From contig CAZZJC010000029.1 in assembly GCA_964654285.1 (NCBI GenBank), positions 1-64,000 on the forward strand: DNA of 64,000 bases. Direction: 5' to 3'. The translations under genes were made by a program, and so were the position numbers. The notes beneath the pieces are model-generated. The model was given only the letters and a program-made list of their open reading frames with translations, had not been told where the DNA came from and made no database searches. Positions within the stretch are counted from its first letter, which is position 1. Each line of letters opens with the position of its first letter. The DNA is from BJHQ01 sp964654285. Its GTDB lineage: Bacteria > Planctomycetota > UBA11346. Below, one piece after another: positions 32,295 through 41,410 of this stretch.

Positions 32295-34094
32295 TCAGGG
32301 TGACGGTAGCGGAGGAACCGGGATGGACGCCGGCCGGGATGCAGGGTTCCAGTCGTAGGGAACCTTCGGATCGCCGATGCAGTAGAGATTCTCGTGGGTA
32401 CGGATCACCAGGCGGTTGCCGCTGAAGAACGGATAGCCTTGGTTGTTGGTGAAGCGGCGCTTGGCCATCGCGATCGGCGCTCCGGTCAGATCCTCGTCCT
32501 GCAGCAGGATGTTCACCTGAACCGCGGACTTTGCCCCTGGGGCCCCGGGAACTTCGGTGGTGGCGGTCGCACTGCCGCGCATGAGGAAGATCGTCTGACC
32601 CGCCAAGGTGGTGGAGGGATATCCGCTCCAGCCGCCCGCCTTCGCATTGCCACCACGTTGGAAGCCGGGGAAGGCGGTGAGCAATTTTCCGGTGGCTGCG
32701 TCATAGACCGCCTCGCCGCCCTTGTCGTGGGAGATGCTGTAGAGCTCTCCGTCGTGGTAGGCCGGCCCCCGGTTCGCACCGCCGGCGCTGGTCGCTCCCT
32801 GCGGGAGCATGCGGGTCTTCCACAGGGTCTTCCAGGCGAGTCTGCCGTCCGGGCCGGATTCCACCTGGATGGCATGCAGGTGATAGGCCTGGGGATGCTT
32901 GCTGGCTCCGCCATCCGGACAGATGGCGAGGTAGAAGACGTCGCGCCGATCGCGGTCCAGCACCGGTGAGGCGTGCGCCTCCGACCACAGGATATCGTCG
33001 ATCAGGACGGCTCCGGTCAGCGGATCATAGCATTCGCCAGCGCTGCTGCTGTACATGACCGTCCGTGGTTTGCCGGCTACGTTCACCACCAGCGGGCAGT
33101 CCTCGCCCGTCGCCGCGCCATGGGTGCTGTGGTTGCGCTGCTCCCGCTCCCACAATTTCCTCCCGGTCCGCTTGTCGAAACCAGCCAGGCGGAGCGTTGG
33201 TGTCTGACGCCAGGAACCGTCGTTGGCATCGCCGAGATCGACGATCAGCACCTCGCCCACCAGGACCGGCGATTTGCAGTGGCCATAGCTGAGTCCCCGG
33301 TTGGTCAGCTTGTAATCCCAGGTGGCCCAGCGGCGCTTCCCTGCAAGATCGTAGCACACCACCATGCAATTGCGGAAGGTGGCCCAGATGTATTCGCCAT
33401 CGCTGACCGGGGTCTGGTACGCATGGCCGGTATACGTGAATACATGCTCCCCCCAGTTGAGCGGGTATTTGACTCCAAGCGCGTTCAATTTTCGCAATGC
33501 GGCGGGGACATCCGACGAGTCGAAGGTGCCGCCGGCGGCCTTGTCCTTGGACTTGAAGGCCTCCAGCCACAGCTTCCAGGGATCCTGGGCCAGCAGGCTC
33601 AAAGCCTCAACCTTGTTTTCCGCAGGCATCGCCTCGAAATGGCTGCAATCGGCGCGCCAGCGTTCCTTGCCGGTGTTCATGTCGTAAACGTAGAGGAAAT
33701 ACGGATCGGCGGTGGTCACCACGAGATCGCCGATGATCACCGGTCCGGCGCTGCTCTGACCTTCGAACTGGACTGGGCAGACCCCCCGATAGGGGATGTC
33801 CGGACGGGGGATCGGCGTCTTCCAGACGATGTTGACCGGGGTTTCCGACTGCCAGGTCCACTTGCCGCCTTGGTCCGTCTGCACATAGCCCAGTCCGGTC
33901 CGTTCGGCCCAACCGGCCACCGGAGTGGCTCCGGGAAACGCAGCCGATCCGTCTCCCCGATACCCGACCGGATGATCCGGCGAGGGGTAGAAGTCCTTGT
34001 GGCCAAGAAGCGATTCACCAGCAAATATGCTGGGAAAACCCAGGATGAGGACTAGCGACGAACGGACGCGTCTGGGAAGGGGGGCGAGGGACAT
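32295..34094 (-). CDS. secreted PQQ-type beta-propeller protein
   Basis: 599 residues. Signal peptide MSLAPLPRRVRSSLVLILGF followed by SIFAG. Six to eight propeller blades with PQQ-like W motifs: INIVWKTPIP-type entry (NIVWKTPIPRPDIPYRGVCP), NTGKERWRADCSHFEA, AGKRRWATWDYKLTNRGLSY, RTGRKLWEREQRNHSTH, ATGKLLTAFPGFQRGG, and a closing LYCIGDPKVPYDWN. These proteins, common in planctomycetes, probably bind substrate or partner proteins rather than catalyse. It is intact, unlike its relatives at 439-1683 and 55320-55791, and forms an operon with the GH50-like gene. Confidence 0.85.
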   Translation of the reverse strand: MSLAPLPRRVRSSLVLILGFPSIFAGESLLGHKDFYPSPDHPVGYRGDGSAAFPGATPVAGWAERTGLGYVQTDQGGKWTWQSETPVNIVWKTPIPRPDIPYRGVCPVQFEGQSSAGPVIIGDLVVTTADPYFLYVYDMNTGKERWRADCSHFEAMPAENKVEALSLLAQDPWKLWLEAFKSKDKAAGGTFDSSDVPAALRKLNALGVKYPLNWGEHVFTYTGHAYQTPVSDGEYIWATFRNCMVVCYDLAGKRRWATWDYKLTNRGLSYGHCKSPVLVGEVLIVDLGDANDGSWRQTPTLRLAGFDKRTGRKLWEREQRNHSTHGAATGEDCPLVVNVAGKPRTVMYSSSAGECYDPLTGAVLIDDILWSEAHASPVLDRDRRDVFYLAICPDGGASKHPQAYHLHAIQVESGPDGRLAWKTLWKTRMLPQGATSAGGANRGPAYHDGELYSISHDKGGEAVYDAATGKLLTAFPGFQRGGNAKAGGWSGYPSTTLAGQTIFLMRGSATATTEVPGAPGAKSAVQVNILLQDEDLTGAPIAMAKRRFTNNQGYPFFSGNRLVIRTHENLYCIGDPKVPYDWNPASRPASIPVPPLPSP

Positions 34095-34231
34095 GGGGCG
34101 GCTCCGTACCAGGACCCGGGCCGCGGCTCGGGCGGGGTCGCTGATGCCTATTCTACCACACCCGGGCCATATGCGTTCTATGCGCCCATGTGCTCAGGAT
34201 GCTTCGTTCGCCCGTCCCCGGGCACAACCCT

Positions 34232-34283
34232 GCCCCACATGACTGACGACCAACGCAGCAGGTGGGGCGCTCTTGCGATTTTA
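34232..34283 (+). mobile_element. partial copy of the 102-bp MITE
   Basis: The stretch from ACATGACTGACGACCAACGC to GGTGGGGCGCTCTTGCGATT matches the right half of the complete copies at 44268-44369 and 58254-58355, including the TIR end TTGCGATTTT. The left half is missing or diverged. It lies in the interval downstream of the AraC gene (34434-35270) and upstream of the PQQ gene. Confidence 0.75.
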
Positions 34284-34433
34284 CAGAGGATCCAGCAACA
34301 GGTTGACGGATAGAACCTGGATCGGCGGGCCTCGGCCCGCACGCATTTCCGGTTGTTACCTGGAGATCACTCTCTCGCGGCCACCGGAACCGTACCTGGG
34401 TTCGTCAACCTGGTGGTGAATCCTCAGCAATGC

Positions 34434-35270
34434 TCAATCCCGGCTGGAACTCGGCCATTCCCCGAAGCACGTCCGGTAACCGTTCGCAAAGGCGGAATAG
34501 CTGGCGTAGCCGCAGGCCCGCGCGACCGCTTGGCAATCCAGACTGGTGGTGGCCAGCAGCCGTCTGGCGCGATCGAAGCGGCAGCGACGGAGGAAATCCC
34601 GCGGTGCCTGGCCGTGCCGCTGATGGAAATTCCGGCTGAAGTGCGACCTGCTCTGGCCCGAGAACCGGACGAGATCGGCGACCGTGACGCCCCGTTCCAG
34701 GCGCTCTTCCACGAATGCCGTCAGTTCCTCCATGCTGAAGGGGAACGGACCTGGGCTGGGCGAACCGAGGCGCAAAGCCGTCCAATGCGCCAGGAGGTCG
34801 CCCAGAAGACGATTGCCTTCGAAGCGTTCGCGATCCCCCTGCCACCAGATCGCCGTGATGCGATGCAGCAGGGGGAGCACCAGTTCGATCTCCTGCGGCG
34901 GCAACACCTCCGGCAGATCGCAGCCCCAGACCTCCTGCGGCTGCGGGTCGAGCGCCAGCGTCCCCAGACGCATGTCCAGGTGATAGAGGCTGGGATCCGG
35001 CAAGGCGCGCACGCTGAAACTGCATGAAGCGACGCGTAGGCCAGGGCCTGGGTCGAGGTGGTAATCCACCCCCGGAAGCAGCAGGAGGATCTGTCCGGGA
35101 CGCACGACCTGTTCGCGGCCGGCGGTCCTGGTTCGCAAGGTGCCCTGCTCGATCAGGATGATCCGGTGGATGGTGCAGCGCGACGGCGGATCGATGAGCG
35201 GAAAGCGCCTTGCGTTGCGATTCGCCGTCGCAACCCAGGGAGCGTAGCAGGGCGTGGAACAGAACAGCAT
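34434..35270 (-). CDS. AraC-family regulator
   Basis: 278 residues. An N-terminal cupin-like arm (IEQGTLRTRTAGREQVVRPG, LLLLPGVDYHLDPGPGLRV) binds a ligand, and the C-terminal 100 residues form the AraC double HTH (TVADLVRFSGQSRSHFSRNF, RRLLATTSLDCQAVARACGY, SYSAFANGYRTCFGEWPS). It lies upstream of the PQQ/GH50-like pair on the same strand, which suggests it controls them. The DNA interval 34095-34433 between them holds the partial MITE and no gene. Confidence 0.88.
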   Translation of the reverse strand: MLFCSTPCYAPWVATANRNARRFPLIDPPSRCTIHRIILIEQGTLRTRTAGREQVVRPGQILLLLPGVDYHLDPGPGLRVASCSFSVRALPDPSLYHLDMRLGTLALDPQPQEVWGCDLPEVLPPQEIELVLPLLHRITAIWWQGDRERFEGNRLLGDLLAHWTALRLGSPSPGPFPFSMEELTAFVEERLERGVTVADLVRFSGQSRSHFSRNFHQRHGQAPRDFLRRCRFDRARRLLATTSLDCQAVARACGYASYSAFANGYRTCFGEWPSSSRD

Positions 35271-35883
35271 GGGTTCGAGTCAGCCGGGAAGCGGGTGGGG
35301 CTCACGTCGTGAGCAGGGATCCTGCCGGGGAATCCCCGCGATCGCAGGCGCGGCTGCACGCGGTGGCAGGGATGCCGGTCGCCGCGCCAGGCCGGCGATG
35401 GCGCGCAGGCGTGCGGTCGGGTTCGTCCTGCTGGCCATGCCCGATGCTCGTCACGAGGCCGTCGCGTCCAGTTCCATTCCAGCGTGCAACCCGGGGCGCC
35501 TTCCAAAGAACATGCCGCAATTTGTTGCGGCACAGTGTGTGGCCACAACGAGCACAAAGGCCACAAATTGCCAGCCGGTGTGATCCTTGTGCTCTCTGTG
35601 GCAATCCCCCTGCGTTTCCCAAGGAACACGGCGGATTCGTTCAGCCCACGCGGCAGATGAGCAGTTTCTTCGGTGGACGGTCAGGGCGAAGCGCCGATAA
35701 TGGCGCTCAAAAGTCGCCACCCCGGATCGCGGAGATCTCGTCTGCATGGGAAATGCGCGTGCGCAGCACGCCGCCACCCGACTTTTGCGGTGCCCCGGCG
35801 TGGATCCGCCCTGCATGTGCGGCGGTGGATGGCCGACTTGCCGCACCTGGCGCCGTCCCTAACCTGGAAACCTGGAAAATACC
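35271..35883. other. 613-bp interval with a degenerate inverted repeat
   Basis: No gene is supported; the long frames are Arg/Pro-rich shadows. At 35517-35575 there is an imperfect palindrome, GCAATTTGTTGCGG against CCACAAATTGCC, surrounded by CACAAAGG/CACAACGAGCACAAAGG units that resemble a decayed CACAGAGG element. The last 30 bases before 35884 (AACCTGGAAACCTGGAAAAT) are a short direct repeat. Confidence 0.35.
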
Positions 35884-36570
35884 ATGCAAACCATCATCCT
35901 GCTGCGCCACGGCTATCCGACCTCATGGGATCTGAAGGACAAGACGCGGGCCACGGCGACCCACCTGCGTCAGGATCCTGGGCTGGCCGAGATCGGAACC
36001 CGTCAGGCCAGGGCGAGCGCGGCTGCGATCGCGCACGCCGGCGGGGCCGAGGTCGTGTGGTCGTCGCCTTTTCGCGCCTGCCTCGAAACCGCCGACCTCG
36101 TCGCCGCCGCCTGCCAGGTGGAGGTGCAGCCGGATTGGAAGCTCGGCGAGGTTCTCCTGTCGCAGGTGCTCGGCAGCCCGTTCAGCCCCACCGGTGCGAT
36201 GGATCCCGATTGGGAGGACCGTCGCCGAGGTGCCGGGAAGCCATCCCATCCGGAATCGGACCAGACCGTCCAGGACCGGGTCGCACGCACGGTGCTCGCC
36301 CTCAAGAGTCGCAAGCCGTTCGCCCAGCGGATCGTCATCGTGTCGCACGCGATCATCCTGCAGAAGCTGTGCCAGGCCATGACCGGGCGCGCCTTCGGGG
36401 TGGATTGGCATCCGGGCGCGCTGACCACCCTGCAACGCGCGAAACCCATGGATCGCCAATGGCGGCTCGCCGGCGAACCGGCCGGCTTCGCCCACCTCGG
36501 ACCTGACGATCGGCCGGAACCGGCGGATCGGATCGAGGTGAAGTACCATCCGCTCGACAGCCGCAGCTGA
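35884..36570 (+). CDS. histidine-phosphatase superfamily protein
   Basis: 228 residues. RHG motif in LLRHGYPTSWDLK (catalytic His), VVWSSPFRACLETADLVAAA (conserved SSPxxRxxxTA), and the second His block IVIVSHAIILQKLC. This is the phosphoglycerate-mutase-like fold, used by many phosphatases. Substrate unknown. It lacks the phosphoglycerate mutase-specific blocks, so a phosphatase (SixA/CobC-like) is more likely. No operon partner: the next gene is convergent. Confidence 0.85.
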   Translation: MQTIILLRHGYPTSWDLKDKTRATATHLRQDPGLAEIGTRQARASAAAIAHAGGAEVVWSSPFRACLETADLVAAACQVEVQPDWKLGEVLLSQVLGSPFSPTGAMDPDWEDRRRGAGKPSHPESDQTVQDRVARTVLALKSRKPFAQRIVIVSHAIILQKLCQAMTGRAFGVDWHPGALTTLQRAKPMDRQWRLAGEPAGFAHLGPDDRPEPADRIEVKYHPLDSRS

Positions 36571-36633
36571 ATCGCCGCGATCCCTGCCGACGTGCCCCGC
36601 ATCTGGTGCGCGGCGCGGTGCCGGCAGAGCGCG

Positions 36634-37041
36634 TCATTCCTTCGGGGCGAATCCCCGGAAATGGACCCCGATCGGCACCGCGGTCGCCGGGAAGCCGAAC
36701 CACTCGATCGATTCGAGAGGCAGGACGACGATGCCGGCCTCCAGTTCGTCGTCGCCGTAAACCTCGAGCGAGACCTGGCAGGTGTCGAGGTCGATGCCGG
36801 TCAGGGATTTGACGCAGAAGGACTGGGCGCCGACCAGGTTGGCGTGGACGAAGCAGCTGCCGGCAGGGAAGACCTCGTCCGGCAGCTTCCCGGCGATCTC
36901 GGCGAGCTTGAGCACGCGCTGGTATTGCAGCCACAGCTGCGGCCGGTCCTCGCGGAAGCGGTCGAGCGCCAGCTGGCGCTGGAATTCGTTGTAGTGCTGG
37001 TCGCGCAGGGTCTCTTCGGGGTCCGGATCGGATTCGTCCAT
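36634..37041 (-). CDS. hypothetical protein, 135 residues
   Basis: From ATG 37041 (MDESDPDPEETLRDQHYNEF), with GAGG six bases upstream. An acidic N-terminus with a helical region (FQRQLALDRFREDRPQLWLQ, YQRVLKLAEIAGKLPDEVFP) is followed by a beta-rich part (VSLEVYGDDELEAGIVVLPL, WFGFPATAVPIGVHF). No membrane segment or recognised family. The open frame continues far upstream to 38430, but that part lies antisense to hemE and is a shadow. Confidence 0.6.
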   Translation of the reverse strand: MDESDPDPEETLRDQHYNEFQRQLALDRFREDRPQLWLQYQRVLKLAEIAGKLPDEVFPAGSCFVHANLVGAQSFCVKSLTGIDLDTCQVSLEVYGDDELEAGIVVLPLESIEWFGFPATAVPIGVHFRGFAPKE

Positions 37042-37081
37042 GGGGGCCTCTTCGCGAACCGTAGCGGGATCGGTCTTGGGG

Positions 37082-37287
37082 AAAATGCTCGAATGCTCGA
37101 ATGCTTGAATGTCGAGGGACATTATCCCGCCTGGTCCATGGAATCCCTCGGGGAAATACTCGGATGATCGATCCTCGACGGGCAAAAACCCGCTTGGTCC
37201 AGGGAATCCTGGCAGGGATGGGGGCAATGGCCCGACGGAAGTCATCTCGGACCAACGCATTCGAGCATTCGAGCATTTAAGCATTTT
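37082..37287. repeat. inverted-repeat element with AATGCTCG units
   Basis: Arms at 37082-37110 (AAAATGCTCGAATGCTCGAA, a 9-bp unit repeated) and 37257-37287 (its inverted complement GCATTCGAGCATTCGAGCAT) enclose a direct duplication of CCCGC-C/T-TGGTCCA-T/G-GGAATCC at 37126 and 37189, 63 bp apart. This fills the gap between the hypothetical gene (minus) and hemE (plus), so it lies in a divergent promoter region. Confidence 0.7.
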
Positions 37288-37356
37288 TCCTGCCTCCAGG
37301 CAGCATTCCCGCATAAGAGCATTTCCCTGCCGCAATCCCCCCCTAGTCTCAAAGAC

Positions 37357-38454
37357 ATGACCCGACGCAGCATCCGGATCGCCGGCAATGTCCGCAACCT
37401 GCCTGGCCCGTTGTGGGATTCGGCCTTCCTGCGCACCTGCCGGGGCGAACCTGCGGCGCATACGCCGGTGTGGCTGATGCGCCAGGCCGGGCGCTACATG
37501 AAGGAATACCGCGAGGTGCGCGGCAAGGCGTCGTTCCTGGAATTGTGCAAGGATCCGGCCCTGGCCTGCGAGGTCACCCTGTTCGCGCGCCAGTTCCTGG
37601 GGGTCGATGCGGCGATCATCTTCAGCGACATCCTGCTGATCCTGGAAACCCTCGGCCTGCCGCTGGTGTTTTCGCCCGACGATGGGCCGCAGCTGACCCG
37701 GCCGATCCGCTCCCCGGTGCAGATCGAGCAGCTCGGCGATCCGAACCAGGCGGCGGCGGATCTCGATGTCGTCTACCGTGCCTGCCGCCTGACCGCGCTG
37801 GGGCTGCCGGCCGACATCCCGCTCATCGGATTCTGCGGCGCGCCGTTCACCCTCGCATCCTATGCCATCGAAGGCCACAGTCCGAAGCAGTCGGCCCAGA
37901 CCCGGCGCTTCATGTACCGGAATGAGGACGCCTGGCATCGCCTGCTGCGCATCCTGGTCGATGCGCTCAGTGCGACGCTCAAACGCCAGATCGAGGCTGG
38001 CGCGTCGTGCGTGCAGATCTTCGATTCCTGGGTCGGCGGCCTGACCCGCACCGATTTCGCCACCTACGTGCAGCCGCACCTCAGCCGCCTGGTCGCGCAG
38101 GTGCCCGAGGGCATCCCGGTGATCCTCTTCGGCACCAGCACCGGGCACCTCGTCGACCTCATCGCGGCCTGCGGTGCTGACGTGATCGGCATCGATACCA
38201 CCACCGATCTGGTCGAGGCCTGGGCGCGCACCGGCGGGCCGGAGCGCATCGCGGTGCAGGGCAACCTGGATCCCGGTCTTCTCCTTGCTGATCGCGACCG
38301 CGTGCTGGCCGGGGCGGACGTGGTACTGGGCGCCGCCGCAGGCCGGCCGGGTCACATCTTCAACCTCGGCCATGGCGTGCTGAAGGAGAGCGATCCTGAA
38401 CTCGCCAAGGCCCTGGTCGATCACGTCCACGCGGCCAGCGCCCGTCGGCGGTGA
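37357..38454 (+). CDS. hemE: uroporphyrinogen decarboxylase
   Basis: 365 residues. PVWLMRQAGRYMKEYREVRG contains the R-Q-A-G-R signature; the active-site aspartate lies in IFSDILLILETLGLPLVF; GFCGAPFTLASYAIEGHSPK and the C-terminal GVLKESDPELAKALVDHVH are typical. It converts uroporphyrinogen III to coproporphyrinogen III in haem synthesis. It overlaps hemG by four bases, and the pair gives two late haem steps. hemN/hemH are not adjacent. Confidence 0.96.
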   Translation: MTRRSIRIAGNVRNLPGPLWDSAFLRTCRGEPAAHTPVWLMRQAGRYMKEYREVRGKASFLELCKDPALACEVTLFARQFLGVDAAIIFSDILLILETLGLPLVFSPDDGPQLTRPIRSPVQIEQLGDPNQAAADLDVVYRACRLTALGLPADIPLIGFCGAPFTLASYAIEGHSPKQSAQTRRFMYRNEDAWHRLLRILVDALSATLKRQIEAGASCVQIFDSWVGGLTRTDFATYVQPHLSRLVAQVPEGIPVILFGTSTGHLVDLIAACGADVIGIDTTTDLVEAWARTGGPERIAVQGNLDPGLLLADRDRVLAGADVVLGAAAGRPGHIFNLGHGVLKESDPELAKALVDHVHAASARRR

Positions 38455-39929
38455 ACCCAGCGATGTCCGGACCGGCGCCCCACATCCTGGTGATCGGCGG
38501 CGGCAGCGGCGGACTGGCCACCGCGTTCCGCCTGCGCCGACGCCTGCCGCACGCGCGCCTCACGATCATCGAGGCGAACCGCTGGGGCGGCGTCACCGGC
38601 ACCAGCGTGCGCGATGGCTTCGTGCTCGAACATGGCCCCGATTCGATCATCCGGGTGAAGCCCGCCGGCATGCGGTTGATCGCGGATCTCGGCTTGATGG
38701 ATCAGGTGCAATCCACCGCCCCTGCCGCGCGGCACGGCCTGATCGCGCGCGGCGACCGCCTGATCCCGATTCCGGAGGGGCTGTACCTGATGGCCCCGGG
38801 GAAGATCGGGCCGTTCCTGCGTTCGCCGCTGATGACCTGGCCGGGCAAGCTGCGCATGGCCTGCGATCTGGTGCTGCCGCGCCGGAGCGAGTTCGCCGCC
38901 GAGGACGAATCGCTCGGTCGTTTCGTGCGCCGCCGCCTGGGTCGCGAGGCGCTGGAGCGCATCGCCCAGCCGCTGGTCGGAGGCATCTACACCGCCGATC
39001 CGGAAGAACTCAGCGTCGCCGCGACGATGCCGCAATTCCTGGAGATGGAGCAGACCCACGGCAGCCTGATCCGCGCCATGATGGAACGCTCGCGCCAGGC
39101 GGCGCTGGCGGCGGGCAGCCCCGCTGGCGGACGGACTGGGGCTGGTGGCGAGAACAGCGCGAGCGGCCCCCGTTACGGCCTGTTCGCCAGCCTCAACGGC
39201 GGTCTGCAACGACTCGTCGATCGCCTGGTCGAGATGCTTGCCGCCGATTGCGGGCTGCGCCTGGGCGTGCGCGCCACCGGGCTGGAGCGGACGGCCCAGG
39301 GCGGCTGGACGGTCGCCACCAGCGCCGGGCCGATCGCGGCGGATGCGCTCGCCCTCGCCCTGCCCGCGCATGCGGCGGCGGAACTCCTGACGCCGGCGGA
39401 TCCCGCTCTGGCCGGATTGCTGCAAACGATCCCCTACGCGTCGGTCGCCACGGTGAATCTCGCCTTTTCCGCGGCGGATGCGCCGGGCGTGCCGCAGGCC
39501 GCCGGATTCGTGGTGCCCGAGGTCGAGCACCGCACCGTTCTCGCCTGCACCATCGCGAGCGCGAAGTACGCGGATCGCTCGCCGCCCGGCACCGTGCTGC
39601 TGCGCGCCTTCGTCGGTGGCGCCCGGCACGAAGATGCCCTGAACGTCGACGATGACTCCCTGGTGCGCTCCTGTCTGACCGATCTGCGCCGCTGGTTCCC
39701 CCTCGGCAGCCCGCGATTCACCGTCGTCCATCGCTGGCCGAAGGCGATGGCGCAGTACACCGTGGCCGGCGGCGGGCATCTCGCCCGGGTCGCCCGCATC
39801 CGTGCCCGCGAAGCGGCGCTGCCCGGCTTCGCCCTGGTCGGCAACGGCTATGAGGGGGTCGGCATCCCCGATCTCGCGGCCCAGGGCGAGGCGGCGGCGG
39901 AGCGCCTTGCGCGCAGCCTGCCGGGCTGA
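38451..39929 (+). CDS. hemG: protoporphyrinogen/coproporphyrinogen oxidase, HemY type
   Basis: 492 residues if the GTG at 38451 (GTGA overlap with hemE) is used; an ATG at 38463 gives 488. FAD-binding ILVIGGGSGGLATAFRLRRR, then GTSVRDGFVLEHGPDSII, PLVGGIYTADPEELSVAATM (characteristic of HemY oxidases) and the C-terminal FAD motif FALVGNGYEGVGIPDLAAQG. It oxidises protoporphyrinogen IX or coproporphyrinogen III. The co-localisation with hemE supports the assignment. Which of the two substrates is used cannot be told here. Confidence 0.9.
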   Translation: MNPAMSGPAPHILVIGGGSGGLATAFRLRRRLPHARLTIIEANRWGGVTGTSVRDGFVLEHGPDSIIRVKPAGMRLIADLGLMDQVQSTAPAARHGLIARGDRLIPIPEGLYLMAPGKIGPFLRSPLMTWPGKLRMACDLVLPRRSEFAAEDESLGRFVRRRLGREALERIAQPLVGGIYTADPEELSVAATMPQFLEMEQTHGSLIRAMMERSRQAALAAGSPAGGRTGAGGENSASGPRYGLFASLNGGLQRLVDRLVEMLAADCGLRLGVRATGLERTAQGGWTVATSAGPIAADALALALPAHAAAELLTPADPALAGLLQTIPYASVATVNLAFSAADAPGVPQAAGFVVPEVEHRTVLACTIASAKYADRSPPGTVLLRAFVGGARHEDALNVDDDSLVRSCLTDLRRWFPLGSPRFTVVHRWPKAMAQYTVAGGGHLARVARIRAREAALPGFALVGNGYEGVGIPDLAAQGEAAAERLARSLPG

Positions 39930-39934
39930 ATCCG

Positions 39935-40681
39935 TCAGGCGCGGTCGCTCCGCAGCAGATAGCAGGCGATCGAACCGGCGACGCCGGCGTTGAGGCTCTC
40001 GGTGCCGCCCGGCATCGGCAGGGTGATGCGTTCGGAGCAGTGCGTCAGCCAGGATTCCGGAACGCCATGGGCCTCGCTGCCCACGATCAGCCAACGCGGA
40101 CGATGCGGCAGGCGCTCCGGTTCCTGGCCCCCGGACACGACCAGAGCGCAGGACGGCGCGCTGGACGGACTCCTCAGCGCCAAGGGGAAAACGTCCTCCT
40201 TGGCGTCGTACAGGTTGAGCCTGCCCAGGGTGCCGGCGCAGGCCGCGATGGATTTCGGCCCCAGCGGATCGCAGCCGCCGCAGACCACGACCTGCTCCCA
40301 GGCGAAGGCGGCGGCGCTGCGCACCAGGGTGCCCAGGTTGCCGGGGTCGCTGATTCCGGCGAGGACCAGGCCGCCACGCGCGGGTTCTGGCGGAGTCGGC
40401 GGTGGAACGGGGAAGACCGCCAGATACCCGGACGCCGTGCTGGCCTGGGACAGGCGCTGGGCGACCCGCTCCGCCACCTGAACCAGCGGATCCTGCGGCC
40501 AGGAGGGGGGCGGCTCGAGTCCTTCGGTCAGGAGCAGGTGGATCGGCACCCACCCGGCGGAGATGAGGTCGGCGATGGCCCGGCGTCCTTCGACCAGGAT
40601 CGCCGGATCGCCACGTCGGCGGCGGTGCAGGGCGAGGACCTCTTTCACCAGGGGATTGTCGGTGGAGGCGATCCGGCGCAT
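39935..40681 (-). CDS. SpoU/TrmH-family RNA 2'-O-methyltransferase
   Basis: 248 residues. N-terminal substrate domain (IASTDNPLVKEVLALHRRRR, ILVEGRRAIADLISAGWVP) and SPOUT knot domain with motif 1 LVLAGISDPGNLGTLVRSAA, motif 2 WLIVGSEAHGVPESWL and motif 3 ITLPMPGGTESLNAGVAGSI, all of the TrmH/RlmB type. It methylates a ribose in rRNA or tRNA. It converges on hemG with a five-base gap and is divergent from the PTS gene. Confidence 0.92.
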   Translation of the reverse strand: MRRIASTDNPLVKEVLALHRRRRGDPAILVEGRRAIADLISAGWVPIHLLLTEGLEPPPSWPQDPLVQVAERVAQRLSQASTASGYLAVFPVPPPTPPEPARGGLVLAGISDPGNLGTLVRSAAAFAWEQVVVCGGCDPLGPKSIAACAGTLGRLNLYDAKEDVFPLALRSPSSAPSCALVVSGGQEPERLPHRPRWLIVGSEAHGVPESWLTHCSERITLPMPGGTESLNAGVAGSIACYLLRSDRA

Positions 40682-40763
40682 GGCCGCAGCGAAAGCGTTT
40701 CCCGCCCTGGCACAAGCCGACGGTCAAGACCGTCGCCCAGGGAGCGGGATCGGGGGGAGTCGG

Positions 40764-40792
40764 TTGACGGGGGGCGCGATCAATCGTAGCGT
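40764..40792 (+). promoter_or_regulatory. candidate promoter of the EIIA gene pair
   Basis: TTGACG and TAGCGT are separated by 17 bp, 46 bases ahead of the ATG at 40838. The -10 element is weak, so this is a candidate only. Confidence 0.4.
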
Positions 40793-40837
40793 GTGTTACG
40801 GATTGACCGACTCGTCCGCATCTTACGCCAGGACGCC

Positions 40838-41323
40838 ATGACCGCACCCGTCGCCGCTCCCCGCATGTCCCAGGTGATCGTCGCCAAGGCATTCACCGAG
40901 CTTCCGCCGCAGGTCGACAAGCGGACGGCGATCGGACTGGTCGCTGGCGGACTGGTGAAGGCCAAGCTGATCCCGCCCCAGAACCTGGACGGCATCGTCG
41001 AGGAGGCGATGAAGCGCGAGGTCATCGGCTCGACCGGCATCGGCCATGGCATCGGCATCCCGCACTGTCGCACGCAATTGGTGAAGGAGATCATCTGCGC
41101 CTACGGCCACAGCGCGGATGGGATCGACTTCGACAGCCTGGATGGCGAGCCGGTGCACAGCGTCTTCCTGCTGCTCACCCCGCCGGACCAACGCGAACAG
41201 CACCTCCATCTGATGCGTTCCTTCGCGAGCCAGATCCGGAAGGAGCACTTCTGCGAATTCCTGCACGAGGTGAAGACGCATCAGGGGCTGGTCGATCTCC
41301 TGGCGGAATTCGAAGGCCGGTAG
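40838..41323 (+). CDS. PTS EIIA domain protein (PtsN-like), first of two
   Basis: 161 residues from ATG 40838 (MTAPVAAPRMSQVIVAKAFT). EIIA of fructose/mannitol type: the phosphorylated His lies in GIGHGIGIPHCRTQLVKEII and GEPVHSVFLLLTPPDQREQH follows, with the C-terminal VDLLAEF. Proteins of this size without EIIB/EIIC act in nitrogen-type PTS regulation. A second EIIA gene follows 87 bp downstream. No EI, HPr, EIIB or EIIC is in the window. Confidence 0.85.
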   Translation: MTAPVAAPRMSQVIVAKAFTELPPQVDKRTAIGLVAGGLVKAKLIPPQNLDGIVEEAMKREVIGSTGIGHGIGIPHCRTQLVKEIICAYGHSADGIDFDSLDGEPVHSVFLLLTPPDQREQHLHLMRSFASQIRKEHFCEFLHEVKTHQGLVDLLAEFEGR

Positions 41324-41410
41324 CGTCGAGCGTCATTCCATGCGGAAAGACGCCATGTTCCCGACGCGGAGGTCCGCTTCCCGCGTCCGCCCCTCCTGGG
41401 CCGCTCGGCC

